Assembly (NCBI RefSeq): GCF_001307765.1
Contig: NZ_LKBA01000023.1
Span: 1-64,000 of the forward strand
Source of the DNA: Aliiroseovarius crassostreae
GTDB taxonomy: Bacteria; Pseudomonadota; Alphaproteobacteria; Rhodobacterales; Rhodobacteraceae
Direction: 5' to 3'
DNA length: 64,000 nucleotides
The position numbers and the translations under genes are program-made. The notes beneath the pieces are model-generated. The model did not search any database and had not been told where the DNA came from. It saw only the letters and a program-made list of their open reading frames with translations. Position 1 is the stretch's first letter, and each line of letters opens with the position of its first letter. Shown here in pieces: positions 7,821 to 16,431 of this stretch.

Positions 7821-8080
7821 GTTACTCTCCTATCTCACGCCAGCTTGCGCCATTTCCCGCCTTGTTCAATCAATTGCACCCTCCCACTCTTTCCATGGGC
7901 AATTTCCTGCTGTAGTTTCGGCTTGGCAGGCGGTTATTGGACCTAAATTGCAAGCGGGTATTGGGCTGGCTGGGTCCTCTCGTGTTTTGGCAAATGCCAC
8001 AGGATCAGAAAGACGCAATGGCTGCGGTGGCGTGCGCATGGAACGGCACCGGAGATGCGACAAGGGAAAAGAACACCGGT

Positions 8081-10879
8081 ATGACGCCAGGATTTGCGCT
8101 TGATCTCACCCATGAGGGAATCGCCCTGATGCACCGCGGAAAGGGTGGCTGGTCCCTTGTTGGCGAGGTTAAGCTGGATGCAGCGGACCTGCCCGCACAA
8201 CTGGGCATGATGCGCCAACGGGCCGTGGATCTGAACACCGGTGGATTTGCCACCTCGCTGATCATCCCTCCTTCTCAGCTGCTGTTCACAACCATGACAG
8301 CCCCCGGCCCCGATGACATCACCCGCGAGGCCCGCATCCGTGAAGGGTTGGAAGGGCTAACCCCCTACCCGGTCGATAAGCTGGTGTTTGACTGGTATGC
8401 CGATGGCGACATGGCTCATGTGGCGGTTGTGGTTCGCGAAACCCTGAAGGAAGCGGAAAGCTTTGCCGTGGAAAACCGACTGAACCCGGTTGCTTTCATG
8501 GCTCGCCCGCATGGCAGCTATGAGAGGGTGGCCTGTTTCGGCAAAACGGCCTGCGCGGCGGAACACCTGCCGGAAGGGGCCACGGTGAACCTTGACGAGC
8601 TTGCCCCTCCAATCCTGATGGGCACCGGCGCATCCCTTTCCTCTTTGGACACGCCTGCTTTGGACGCAGCCCAGACAGACACGCCGGAGGTGACTGCCAA
8701 CGCCCCTCTGGCAGAGCCTGAAGAGAACGCATCGACACAGGATGGCGAAAAGCAGGATGATACCGCCCCGACGGCAGATACCGCCCCTGTTCTGGCGCCT
8801 TTTCCCCCCGACTTTGTTCCCGAAGAAAAAAGTGGTTCCAAACAGCCTCAAAAGGAGGCTGGCAAGTCCGGCGACCAGAGCCTTGCTGGACAGAATACCG
8901 AACAGAACACTGACAAGCAGGACCGTGACAGGCAGGACAGTGATCAGCGTCCGGACGCACCGGCCTCTGCCCCCCGCTCCGATATGGCGCCGCCTTCCGC
9001 CCTTGGCAGCACCTCCAAGACCCCCTCTTCGGACACGGGCAACAAAACACCTGCAGAAACATCCGCCCCCCCCGCATTCGCAAGCCAGCGCAGTGGTCAG
9101 GATGCACAAGCGGGTGGAAAGACCGCCCCCTCCGTTCCAACAAAAACCGTTGCGACCCGACTTCACATCACCCCCCCGACAGCCCCCACACATCGCCCGC
9201 AAGAAGTGCATGTGCCCGTGACGGCCCCCTCGCTGGAGGGTGCGGAAAACAAAACCATCACTCCCCCGGCTGAGGGCACCCTGACGCCGCAGAAAACCGA
9301 CAACACCGCACGGCCACACGAGGCGAAAGCTGCCAAGAAACCTGAACAACCGTCGCCAGAGGGGCCCCTTTCTGCCAACGAAGACAAGGCAGGCAAGCCC
9401 CCTGTCGCAGCACCAGCTCAACCAGCAAAGCCGAAACGGCCCGCTCAGAAAACCAGCCCAGGCGCCACCGCAACTCAGTCGAATATGACTGTCGCGCCAC
9501 CCCCCGGAGCAATGTCAGGCGCCCCGAAAATCCCGCAGCCTGGCAAAGCCCACCGGTCCCCTTCTGAGACCGACGCGATGACGGTCTTTGGTGCGCGCCG
9601 CAGTGACACGCCTGCGGGGCAGCGCAAATATCTCGGCCTGATTTTGGTGCTCGGTTTGCTCCTGATGATGGCCATTCTGGCCGTATGGTCGATGTTCTTT
9701 CTATCAGATCAGGCCAGCGAACTGTTCCCCGACCAGCCTGACCAGTTTGAAAGTGCAATCACAACCGGACAAGACAGCATTGACGCGGCAGAGCTGGAGG
9801 CCGAGCCGGAAGCGGCGGAAGATCTGGACGTCACAGATGCTGCGGCGCCTGAAGGGTTTGAGCAGCTCTCTCAGGAAGTCGCCGCAACACGTTACGCGGC
9901 CACGGGCATCTGGGAACGCGCCCCCGATGCCATCGTCGGTCCGCCTGCCGGGGCCATTGACGACCTTTATGTTGCCTCGATTGACCCGGAAGGTCTTGCC
10001 CATGATGCGGTTGCTTTGCCCGACATTCCTCTTCAGACCTTGGCCTCGGGGACGCAGATCGGGGGCAGCCATCTTGCCCCACCCCCAAAAGGAACCAAAT
10101 TTGACCTGGATGAGAACGGTTTCGTGCGCCCGACGGCTGAAGGCAGCCTGACACGTGACGGGGTTATGGTTTTTGCAGGACTCCCCCCCCGTGTGCCGCC
10201 AATAAGGCCGGACGGGCTTTTTGCGGAAACAAGCCTGCCTGCCCCCGTTACGGCGGATCCCGCCCTGGCCGGCAAACGCCCGCTGCTCCGTCCGGAGGGG
10301 TTGGTTTTGACAGAAGAGGAGCGGTTGTTTGCAGGCCGCACCCGTCAGGAACTGGCCACACCTGCGCCAACCCTACGCCCAGCCGGGCTGATTTCTCAGG
10401 GGCAGGCCGTCGCTCAGGCTGAGAGCATCGCAAATGCCGTGGAAAACGCAGCGCAGGTGACATTTGTCAGCCCTACGGAACGCGCCATCACCAGATCGCT
10501 CCTCCCCCGCCCGCGCCCCGGTCGCTTTGATAAAATCGTCTCCTCTGCCCCTTCGGTCGAGGATGCGTCAGACGGATCGGTGGTCATTGCGGCAACTCCG
10601 CCCAATCAGGTTGTCACCCCTGCCCTGCCGACCCGCGCGTCTGTGGCCAAACAGGCCACGATGAAAAATGCGATCCCGCTGCGCAAGGTTGCGTTGATTG
10701 GCATCTATGGAAGTGCTGCAAAGCGCCAGGCATTGGTGCGCTTGTCCAACGGCCGGTATGTCAAAGTTGGCGTGGGGGATCGTCTGGATGGCGGACGGGT
10801 GGTGTCGATCTCTGAAGGGCAACTTGTCTACAAAAAGGGATCCCGGACCAACACGCTGAAAATTCTTCCTTTCAGCTGA
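8081..10879 (+). CDS. Large membrane protein: PilM/GspL-like head, disordered linker, one TM helix, PilP-like tail
   Basis: About 932 residues. Residues 1-180 look like the actin-like cytoplasmic head of PilM/GspL proteins (ALDLTHEGIALMHRG, SQLLFTTMTAPGPD, LEGLTPYPVDKLVFDWY). Residues about 185-510 are a Pro/Ala/Thr/Gln-rich, probably disordered linker. A single membrane helix (KYLGLILVLGLLLMMAILAVW) covers about 516-541. The periplasmic part carries repeated RPxGL motifs (IRPDGLF, LRPEGLV, LRPAGLI), and the last ~65 residues (KVALIGIYGS, ALVRLSNGRYVKVGVGD, VVSISEGQLVYKKG) resemble PilP/GspC domains. It may tie a type IV pilus or secretion-like envelope machine together, but no pilus gene is nearby. 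The start at 8081 matches where the conserved domain begins; 8019 and 7937 are alternatives. Confidence 0.75.
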   Translation: MTPGFALDLTHEGIALMHRGKGGWSLVGEVKLDAADLPAQLGMMRQRAVDLNTGGFATSLIIPPSQLLFTTMTAPGPDDITREARIREGLEGLTPYPVDKLVFDWYADGDMAHVAVVVRETLKEAESFAVENRLNPVAFMARPHGSYERVACFGKTACAAEHLPEGATVNLDELAPPILMGTGASLSSLDTPALDAAQTDTPEVTANAPLAEPEENASTQDGEKQDDTAPTADTAPVLAPFPPDFVPEEKSGSKQPQKEAGKSGDQSLAGQNTEQNTDKQDRDRQDSDQRPDAPASAPRSDMAPPSALGSTSKTPSSDTGNKTPAETSAPPAFASQRSGQDAQAGGKTAPSVPTKTVATRLHITPPTAPTHRPQEVHVPVTAPSLEGAENKTITPPAEGTLTPQKTDNTARPHEAKAAKKPEQPSPEGPLSANEDKAGKPPVAAPAQPAKPKRPAQKTSPGATATQSNMTVAPPPGAMSGAPKIPQPGKAHRSPSETDAMTVFGARRSDTPAGQRKYLGLILVLGLLLMMAILAVWSMFFLSDQASELFPDQPDQFESAITTGQDSIDAAELEAEPEAAEDLDVTDAAAPEGFEQLSQEVAATRYAATGIWERAPDAIVGPPAGAIDDLYVASIDPEGLAHDAVALPDIPLQTLASGTQIGGSHLAPPPKGTKFDLDENGFVRPTAEGSLTRDGVMVFAGLPPRVPPIRPDGLFAETSLPAPVTADPALAGKRPLLRPEGLVLTEEERLFAGRTRQELATPAPTLRPAGLISQGQAVAQAESIANAVENAAQVTFVSPTERAITRSLLPRPRPGRFDKIVSSAPSVEDASDGSVVIAATPPNQVVTPALPTRASVAKQATMKNAIPLRKVALIGIYGSAAKRQALVRLSNGRYVKVGVGDRLDGGRVVSISEGQLVYKKGSRTNTLKILPFS

Positions 10880-10976
10880 CCCTGCCACTTGCAGACACTC
10901 CGCACCACCTTGCATTTTCTTGCGTGATCCACCAGCCCGAACTATGGTTTGTGAAAAATTTCTGCAGGAAATGCTT

Positions 10977-11441
10977 ATGGATCACCTAGATGCCCGCCTC
11001 TTGTCGGCACTCCAGAAAAATGCCCATCTCACCGCCCAGGAACTAGGGGAAATCCTGCACCTGTCCCCCAGCCAGGCAGGGCGCCGCAGGCAACGTCTTG
11101 AGGAGCTTGGTATCGTCAAAGGATATACGGTGCGTCTGGATCCGCTGGAACTGGGCCTGTCCGTGCAGAGCTTTATTCAGGTAGAAATGTCGAGCCACAC
11201 GCCAGAAGCGGCACACGCCTTTTCGCGCATGATCGAAACCCATCCAGAGGTGATTTCGGCCTGGACCCTGACCGGAGCTGCGGACTATCTGCTGCGGGTT
11301 TATTGCGCAAATCTGGCAGCACTCAATCACCTGATCCATGATGTTCTGTTGCCACATCCTTCAGTCGCGCGTGTCCAAAGCCAAATCGTGATGAACCAGT
11401 TGAAATCAGACGCCCCTTTACCTGTCTCACCGGACATATGA
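10977..11441 (+). CDS. Lrp/AsnC family transcriptional regulator
   Basis: The 154-residue protein has the family layout: an N-terminal helix-turn-helix (LDARLLSALQKNAHLTAQELGEILHLSPSQAGRRRQRLEELGIVKGY) and a C-terminal RAM ligand-binding domain (HPEVISAWTLTGAADYLLRVYC, then VARVQSQIVMNQL). Such proteins form octamers that respond to amino acids. The ligand is unknown, since neither neighbour is an amino acid gene. CAGGAA seven bases before ATG 10977 decides the start over an upstream in-frame candidate at 10920. Confidence 0.9.
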   Translation: MDHLDARLLSALQKNAHLTAQELGEILHLSPSQAGRRRQRLEELGIVKGYTVRLDPLELGLSVQSFIQVEMSSHTPEAAHAFSRMIETHPEVISAWTLTGAADYLLRVYCANLAALNHLIHDVLLPHPSVARVQSQIVMNQLKSDAPLPVSPDI

Positions 11442-11537
11442 GCGAAGTTCTGGCAGATTTCCGTCCGGTGTTAACCAAGCGGGAAGGTCTGCCACATAAT
11501 CTCCAGAGCAGCCATTTCTTACTCTGGATGTCTAACC

Positions 11538-12761
11538 GTGACCATGATTGAGCGCCGCAAGGATTTTCGCCCTGAAACAGGCGAAGCTCCCTTTCATCTG
11601 AATGAAATTTTCTTCTCACGAACAGATGAGCGTGGGATCATTCGGTCAGGCAATGACATTTTCAAACGCGTGGCACATTATGAATGGTCTGAACTAATCG
11701 GCCAACCACACAATATCATTCGCCACCCGGACATGCCCAAGGGCGTCTTCTGGCTGATCTGGGATGAGCTGAAAAAAGGCAACCCGATCAGCGGATATGT
11801 CAAAAACCGGGCAAAGGACGGGCTGCATTACTGGGTTTTCGCCGCGATGCTTCCCTTCGGAAACGGGTATCTGTCTGCGCGGATCAAACCGTCTTGTGGC
11901 AAGCTTAAGCTGATCGAAAACCTATATTCCGAATTGCTGCAAACGGAAGAGAATACATCCATCACGCCACAGGACAGCGCCACCCTGCTGCTCGAAAAAC
12001 TCGCGGATCATGGCTATGCAAGCTACATGCAATTCATGGCCCAGAGCTTGGTCGAGGAAATGATTTCGCGAGATAAGAAACTGGAATATCCCAGCGACCG
12101 CACCATTCATAATTTCCAACAAATGCACCAGCTTTCTGGGGAATTGCTTCAACAGACACAACAGCTCATTCAGCAATTTGAAGCGATGCGGACCGTTCCC
12201 CATAATCTGCGTGTAATCGCCTCGCGGCTGGAACCCACCGGAGGGCCTGTTTCGACCCTCTCGCAAAACTATGGCATCATGTCACGGGAAATGTCGCAAT
12301 GGTTTGAAACACATGTTTTGGGGGAGAACAGCAACTTTTCAACCATTCGCGGAGCGGTGGAAAGCGCGATGACCATGTCGGGCATGGCAAAACTCTTGAA
12401 AGAATGCGCAGCGCAATTGCACAAGGAACGCCGCAGCATGGGGGAAAATGTGTCAATCACCAATGAGCGCCGTTACATGGACGAAATTGCTGCGCGATAT
12501 GTCCAGAAATGCGACACCTGCTTTCACGAGGTAAAACACGAAGCAGAGCGCATCACCAAAGCCTGCGCCATCATGAACCGTCACGTTCTGGGCCTGTCGA
12601 CGACGCGCGTCATGTGTAAAATTGAAAGCGCCCGCCGGCCTGACGCCGGGGACGCTCTCGATGACATCATCTCTCAATTGATGACATTCCAAAACCGGAT
12701 CAAGCACCAGTTGGACAGCATTGCAACGCTCGGAGAAGATATTTCGCAACTGCGTGTCTGA
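11538..12761 (+). CDS. PAS-domain protein with degenerate chemoreceptor-like signalling half
   Basis: About 407 residues. Residues 15-130 are an Aer-type PAS domain: FFSRTDERGIIRSGNDIFKRVAHYEWSELIGQPHNIIRHPDMPKGVFWLIW and VKNRAKDGLHYWVFA are the strongest signals and suggest redox or oxygen sensing through a bound flavin or haem. No membrane segment or HAMP domain follows. The C-terminal half is helical; VPHNLRVIASRLEPTGGPVS occupies the place of the chemoreceptor hairpin tip but has lost its usual NLLALNAAIEAARAGE consensus. Canonical CheA/CheW coupling is therefore doubtful. Start is GTG 11538 or ATG 11544; no clear ribosome binding site decides. Confidence 0.8.
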   Translation: MTMIERRKDFRPETGEAPFHLNEIFFSRTDERGIIRSGNDIFKRVAHYEWSELIGQPHNIIRHPDMPKGVFWLIWDELKKGNPISGYVKNRAKDGLHYWVFAAMLPFGNGYLSARIKPSCGKLKLIENLYSELLQTEENTSITPQDSATLLLEKLADHGYASYMQFMAQSLVEEMISRDKKLEYPSDRTIHNFQQMHQLSGELLQQTQQLIQQFEAMRTVPHNLRVIASRLEPTGGPVSTLSQNYGIMSREMSQWFETHVLGENSNFSTIRGAVESAMTMSGMAKLLKECAAQLHKERRSMGENVSITNERRYMDEIAARYVQKCDTCFHEVKHEAERITKACAIMNRHVLGLSTTRVMCKIESARRPDAGDALDDIISQLMTFQNRIKHQLDSIATLGEDISQLRV

Positions 12762-12799
12762 CACCATATTCGAGTGACAAAACCGGGTTGCGAGGCCCC

Positions 12800-13819
12800 T
12801 TACCCGTCCGAGACACCTGCTTCGGCAAAGGTCGCCATCCCGGAGTGGCAGGCAATCGCACCTTTCAGGACGCCAATGGCAAGCGCCGCGCCGGAGCCTT
12901 CCCCCAGGCGCATCCCAAGCGACAAAAGCGGGGCTTTGCCGATATGCGTCAGAACACGCTCATGCGCGGCTTCAGCAGAAACATGCCCTGCCACAGCGTG
13001 ATCCAACGCCCCCGGCACCACTGCCGACAGGCAGGCCGCCGCCGCCGAACAGATAAAGCCATCAAGAATGACCGGAATACCCTCAACCCGCGCACGCGCA
13101 ATTGCACCTGCCATGGCAGCAATTTCACGCCCGCCCAGACAGCGAAGGGCCTCCAGACCGTTTTCCGAAGCTTGCGGATTTGCTGCGAGACCCTCTGCAA
13201 CCACGCGGGATTTCAGATCAATTCCCGCATCATCCACCCCCGTGCCACGCCCGGTCCAATCGCCAGAGGCTCCGCCGAACAAAGCATGCGCAATGGCAGC
13301 GGCCGAGGTGGTATTTCCGATGCCCATTTCCCCGGTCACCAGAAGATCACATGCGGGATCAACCGCCTCCCAACCCGCAGTCAGCGCCGCAACCACCTCG
13401 TCTTCGCTCATGGCGGGGGCCTGCGTGAAATCAGCAGTGGGTTTGTCCAGCGACAGGGCATGCACATCCATTTTTGCCCCAAAAGCTTTCGACAACTGAT
13501 TGATCGCCGCCCCACCATGCTGGAAATTCAGAACCATCTGTTCGGTCACTTCCGCCGGGAATGCGGAAACGCCCCGGACGGTCACACCGTGGTTTCCAGC
13601 AAAAACAATCACCTGCGGCGCCTCAAGCGACGGACGCCCGTTGCCGCGCCAGCTTGCATACCAGATAGCGAGGTCTTCCAGACGGCCAAGCGCGCCCGGT
13701 GGCTTTGTCAGCTGCCCATTGCGGTCCTGCGCTGCGGCTTCGGCAGCGGTGTCTGGCCCGCGAGCCCCCTCCAAAAGCGCCTTGAATTCCGCAAGTGTGG
13801 AAAATGACTTGTCTGACAT
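12800..13819 (-). CDS. cobT: Nicotinate-nucleotide--dimethylbenzimidazole phosphoribosyltransferase
   Basis: The 339-residue enzyme makes alpha-ribazole phosphate, the lower ligand of cobalamin, from 5,6-dimethylbenzimidazole and nicotinate mononucleotide. Family motifs are [50 protein letters not shown] and the C-terminal [15 protein letters not shown] containing the catalytic Glu. Length is normal. It is transcribed divergently from cobS, 80 bp away, the two acting in consecutive steps of nucleotide-loop assembly. Confidence 0.95.
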   Translation of the reverse strand: MSDKSFSTLAEFKALLEGARGPDTAAEAAAQDRNGQLTKPPGALGRLEDLAIWYASWRGNGRPSLEAPQVIVFAGNHGVTVRGVSAFPAEVTEQMVLNFQHGGAAINQLSKAFGAKMDVHALSLDKPTADFTQAPAMSEDEVVAALTAGWEAVDPACDLLVTGEMGIGNTTSAAAIAHALFGGASGDWTGRGTGVDDAGIDLKSRVVAEGLAANPQASENGLEALRCLGGREIAAMAGAIARARVEGIPVILDGFICSAAAACLSAVVPGALDHAVAGHVSAEAAHERVLTHIGKAPLLSLGMRLGEGSGAALAIGVLKGAIACHSGMATFAEAGVSDG

Positions 13820-13899
13820 GGCCCGATCCCCGATTGATTCCTCGCTCTCTCCTCTTTACCGAGGAGAGGTGGAACGAACCAGATCACAAAAGACTTAAT

Positions 13900-14685
13900 A
13901 TGGCCAAACACGACATGCCCCTTCTTCACCCACAGGACGTGCCCGCCGCCCTTGGGCTGCTCAGCCGGTTACCTGTGCCGGTGAATGGCACCCTGGCCCT
14001 CGAGCGCGGGGCGCAAAGCGCATGGGCCTGGCCGCTGGCGGGTCTGCTGATTGCCGCCATCCCCAGCATCGCAGCACTTGCGCTCATTTGGATCGGATTG
14101 CCCGCCCCTTTGGCGGCTGTCAGTTTTCTGACGGTCCAGATCTTGATCACCGGCGCCCTGCATGAGGATGGGCTGGCCGATTGTGCGGACGGGTTTTGGG
14201 GCGGGTATGACCGTGTCAGACGGCTGGAGATCATGAAAGACAGCCGCATTGGTGCCTATGGTGTGATCGCCATTGGTCTGTCTCTGGCGGCGCGTCTGCT
14301 TGCCCTGACTACGGTTCTGCCCGCGGATCTGGCGGTGCCTTATTCCACTGTCATCCCCCTGATGGCCATCGGCATGATCAGCCGCCTGCCAATGGTGATA
14401 CTCATGCATCTGCTGCCCAACGCACGCGGTGACGGGCTGGCGCAATCGGTTGGCCGCCCCCCCCTTTCAATCGTTTGCATCGCCACGTCCCTCACCCTCG
14501 CGCTGGGTTTTGCGCTGCTTGGTATGCAGCTTCTGCCCATTCTGATCTGGACAAGTGCAGCGATGGGTCTGCTGGCTTTGCTCGCCAGGCAAAAAATAGC
14601 AGGCCAGACCGGCGACGTTCTGGGGGCCAGTCAACAGATCTCAGAAATTATCGGGCTGTTTGTTGTCGCAAGCCTGCTGACATAA
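13900..14685 (+). CDS. cobS: Adenosylcobinamide-GDP ribazoletransferase (cobalamin synthase)
   Basis: The 261-residue membrane enzyme joins adenosylcobinamide-GDP to alpha-ribazole (phosphate), the last assembly step of cobalamin. It contains the signature ALHEDGLADCADGFWGG and RRLEIMKDSRIGAYGV and about six hydrophobic helices. ATG 13900 gives the family's usual N-terminus (AALGLLSRLPVPV); an upstream in-frame ATG at 13795 would overlap the cobT start and was rejected. A strong hairpin follows the stop. Confidence 0.93.
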   Translation: MAKHDMPLLHPQDVPAALGLLSRLPVPVNGTLALERGAQSAWAWPLAGLLIAAIPSIAALALIWIGLPAPLAAVSFLTVQILITGALHEDGLADCADGFWGGYDRVRRLEIMKDSRIGAYGVIAIGLSLAARLLALTTVLPADLAVPYSTVIPLMAIGMISRLPMVILMHLLPNARGDGLAQSVGRPPLSIVCIATSLTLALGFALLGMQLLPILIWTSAAMGLLALLARQKIAGQTGDVLGASQQISEIIGLFVVASLLT

Positions 14686-14686
14686 A

Positions 14687-14717
14687 AACCGCCGCCTGCA
14701 GGATACAGGCGGCGGTT
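14687..14717 (+). terminator. GC-rich hairpin after cobS
   Basis: AACCGCCGCCTG (14687-14698) pairs with CAGGCGGCGGTT (14706-14717), a perfect 12-bp stem with a 7-base loop, between convergent cobS and carD. An A-run precedes it, giving a T-run for the minus (carD) transcript, but no T-run follows on the plus strand. Confidence 0.75.
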
Positions 14718-14757
14718 CCAGATATTCACACCGATCGGGCACCCTGATCGGGCCAGT

Positions 14758-15264
14758 TTACGCGGCGCGCGAGGTCAGGACATCGCTGACTTTTTTCTGC
14801 GCAGCCAGCTCATCACCACCAGCAACCGCAGCCACTTCACGGGTCAGACGCTCAAGTGCAGCTTCATACAGCTGACGCTCGGAATAGCTCTGTTCGCGCT
14901 GGTCATCATTGCGGTGCAGGTCACGCACCACTTCAGCGATGGCAATCAGGTCACCCGAGTTGATCTTCTGTTCATATTCCTGGGCACGACGCGACCACAT
15001 GGCGCGCTTGACCCGGGCTTTGCCCTTGAGCGTGTCCATCGCCTTGGTGACTTCCGCATCACTTGCCAGTCCCCGCATGCCCACTTCCGTGGCCTTGTTG
15101 GTGGGGACGCGCAGGGTCATTTTGTCTTTTTCAAAGGAAATGACGAACAGCTCCAGCTGAATTCCGGCGATTTCCTGCTCCTCGATCGACAGGATCTTGC
15201 CAACCCCATGGGCCGGGTAGACCACATAGTCATTCGGGCGGAAATCATTCGTTTTCTTGCTCAT
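14758..15264 (-). CDS. carD: CarD/CdnL-family RNA polymerase-binding regulator
   Basis: The 168-residue protein has the CarD_CdnL_TRCF RNA polymerase-interacting domain at its start (FRPNDYVVYPAHGVGKILSIEEQEIAG, ELFVISFEKDKMTLRVPTNKA) and the helical DNA-binding C-terminal domain (RRAQEYEQKINSGDLIAIAEVVRDLHRND, SERQLYEAALERLTREVA). These proteins stabilise open promoter complexes, for example at ribosomal RNA promoters, and are nearly universal in Rhodobacterales. The ATG is preceded by AGGAAGAC. The gene follows fdxA on the same strand after a 352-bp gap, so it probably has its own promoter. Confidence 0.93.
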   Translation of the reverse strand: MSKKTNDFRPNDYVVYPAHGVGKILSIEEQEIAGIQLELFVISFEKDKMTLRVPTNKATEVGMRGLASDAEVTKAMDTLKGKARVKRAMWSRRAQEYEQKINSGDLIAIAEVVRDLHRNDDQREQSYSERQLYEAALERLTREVAAVAGGDELAAQKKVSDVLTSRAA

Positions 15265-15616
15265 ACAAGTCTTCCTTCACAAGTCTGGTCATTTGCACGG
15301 TGCCGAAGACGCTCCTCAACAGACGAAAAAAACACCGCGGGGGTGCAATTGCGCCCCTCGGCATGGTCATTTGATCGGAACATCCCCCGGACAGAGAGTG
15401 GCGCGGCCCATCTTACCATCTGCACCACCCTGATCCTATGTTTGGATCCTAGCTTTCATTGGCGACAGTATATCAAAAAAACAGACCAGACGAAAGAGCA
15501 GCCGCGCGCGCGCCCTCACCACCCGTTGTAAATCAAAGGATTAAAGGGGGGGGCTCAGTAGAATTCGCCCCCGATATCATGACCGGCAGGCGAATCAGAT
15601 CTTTGGCAGGCTGAGA
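15265..15616. other. carD-fdxA intergenic region with two palindromes
   Basis: This 352-bp gap holds no convincing gene. Near carD is the palindrome GGGGTGCAATTGCGCCCC (15340-15357; one pair mismatched), about 80 bp upstream of the carD start, which could be an operator or a hairpin in the leader. Near fdxA, GGGGGC (15549-15554) pairs with GCCCCC (15567-15572), followed on the minus strand by a C/T-rich run ending CCTTTAATCCTTT, a plausible fdxA terminator. A run of eight G and a GCGCGCGCGC tract are also present. Confidence 0.5.
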
Positions 15617-15952
15617 TTACTGCTCGGCAGGTGCTTCCGAAAAATGGGTTTCGAGCTTGTTCTCGACACCATCCATGTCTCCTGCCTCCGGCAGCGGGTC
15701 TTTGCGTTCAACAATAACCGGCCAAAGCTCGGCATATTTACGGTTGAATTCCACCCATTTTTCCGTTCCCGGCTCGGTATCAGCCCGGATCGCATCTGCA
15801 GGACATTCCGGTTCACACACGCCACAGTCGATGCATTCATCCGGATGGATGACCAGCATGTTTTCACCCTCATAGAAGCAATCCACGGGGCAGACTTCGA
15901 CGCAGTCGGTGTATTTGCAGGCGATACAGTTGTCTTGAACAACGTAAGTCAT
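15617..15952 (-). CDS. fdxA: 7Fe ferredoxin (FdxA)
   Basis: The 111-residue electron carrier begins [26 protein letters not shown] and continues [12 protein letters not shown], the cysteine pattern of ferredoxins with one [3Fe-4S] and one [4Fe-4S] cluster. The C-terminal ~45 residues ([16 protein letters not shown] and beyond) are the extension typical of the alphaproteobacterial FdxA type. Its electron partners cannot be told from the neighbours. It lies between the S4-domain gene upstream and carD downstream, an arrangement common in Rhodobacterales. Confidence 0.95.
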   Translation of the reverse strand: MTYVVQDNCIACKYTDCVEVCPVDCFYEGENMLVIHPDECIDCGVCEPECPADAIRADTEPGTEKWVEFNRKYAELWPVIVERKDPLPEAGDMDGVENKLETHFSEAPAEQ

Positions 15953-16002
15953 GATGCATCCTCAAACCTTTGGCTGTGCCCCACTTATTTGAAGGCGCCG
16001 GA

Positions 16003-16425
16003 TCAATCAAGCGGGGGGGGGCCGCTTTTCATCAAGTTGCGACGATCTTTCTTCGTTGGGCGCCCTTTTCCGTCAAATTTTGGCGCAGCCCCCATATTTG
16101 GAGGAAAGTCGTTTTCCCCCAGTGGCGGGCTCAGATCCTCATACAGGGTCTGCGCCTCAGACGCCGGACCGCGCCGCACGGATAGCAGGGAAATTCTGAC
16201 CACACGCACAAGGCGCGCCTGCGGGAATGTCAAAACGTCACCGGGGCCGATCTGGAAGGCAGGTTTGGAGATCTTCTCTCCATTCACCCGCAGATGCCCC
16301 GCTGCGATCAGCTTGGTGGCCAAACCGCGGGTTTTGAAAAACCGCGCATGCCAGAGCCATTTATCGGCCCGCATCCGGGCAGACGCGCCGCCCGGAGGAG
16401 TTTCTTCAGTGGGCGTAGCCGCCAC
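16003..16425 (-). CDS. S4-domain RNA-binding protein (Hsp15-like)
   Basis: The 140-residue protein has an S4 RNA-binding domain at about residues 18-70 (MRADKWLWHARFFKTRGLATKLIAAGHLRVNGEKISKPAFQIGPGDVL), as in Hsp15, which rescues 50S subunits carrying stalled peptidyl-tRNA. The C-terminal part is basic and Pro-rich (GRPTKKDRRNLMK). Its start lies 6 bp after the stop of the SUV3-like helicase gene, so the two are surely co-transcribed and probably act in RNA metabolism together. Met 18 is a possible alternative start. Confidence 0.87.
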   Translation of the reverse strand: MAATPTEETPPGGASARMRADKWLWHARFFKTRGLATKLIAAGHLRVNGEKISKPAFQIGPGDVLTFPQARLVRVVRISLLSVRRGPASEAQTLYEDLSPPLGENDFPPNMGAAPKFDGKGRPTKKDRRNLMKSGPPPLD

Positions 16426-16431
16426 TTACAC

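Noticed and set aside
8357-9421. Minus-strand open frame of about 350 codons opposite the PilM/PilP-like gene
   Set aside because: The Pro/Ala-rich linker codons on the plus strand create a stop-free antisense frame; its Gly/Arg/Cys-rich product looks artificial.
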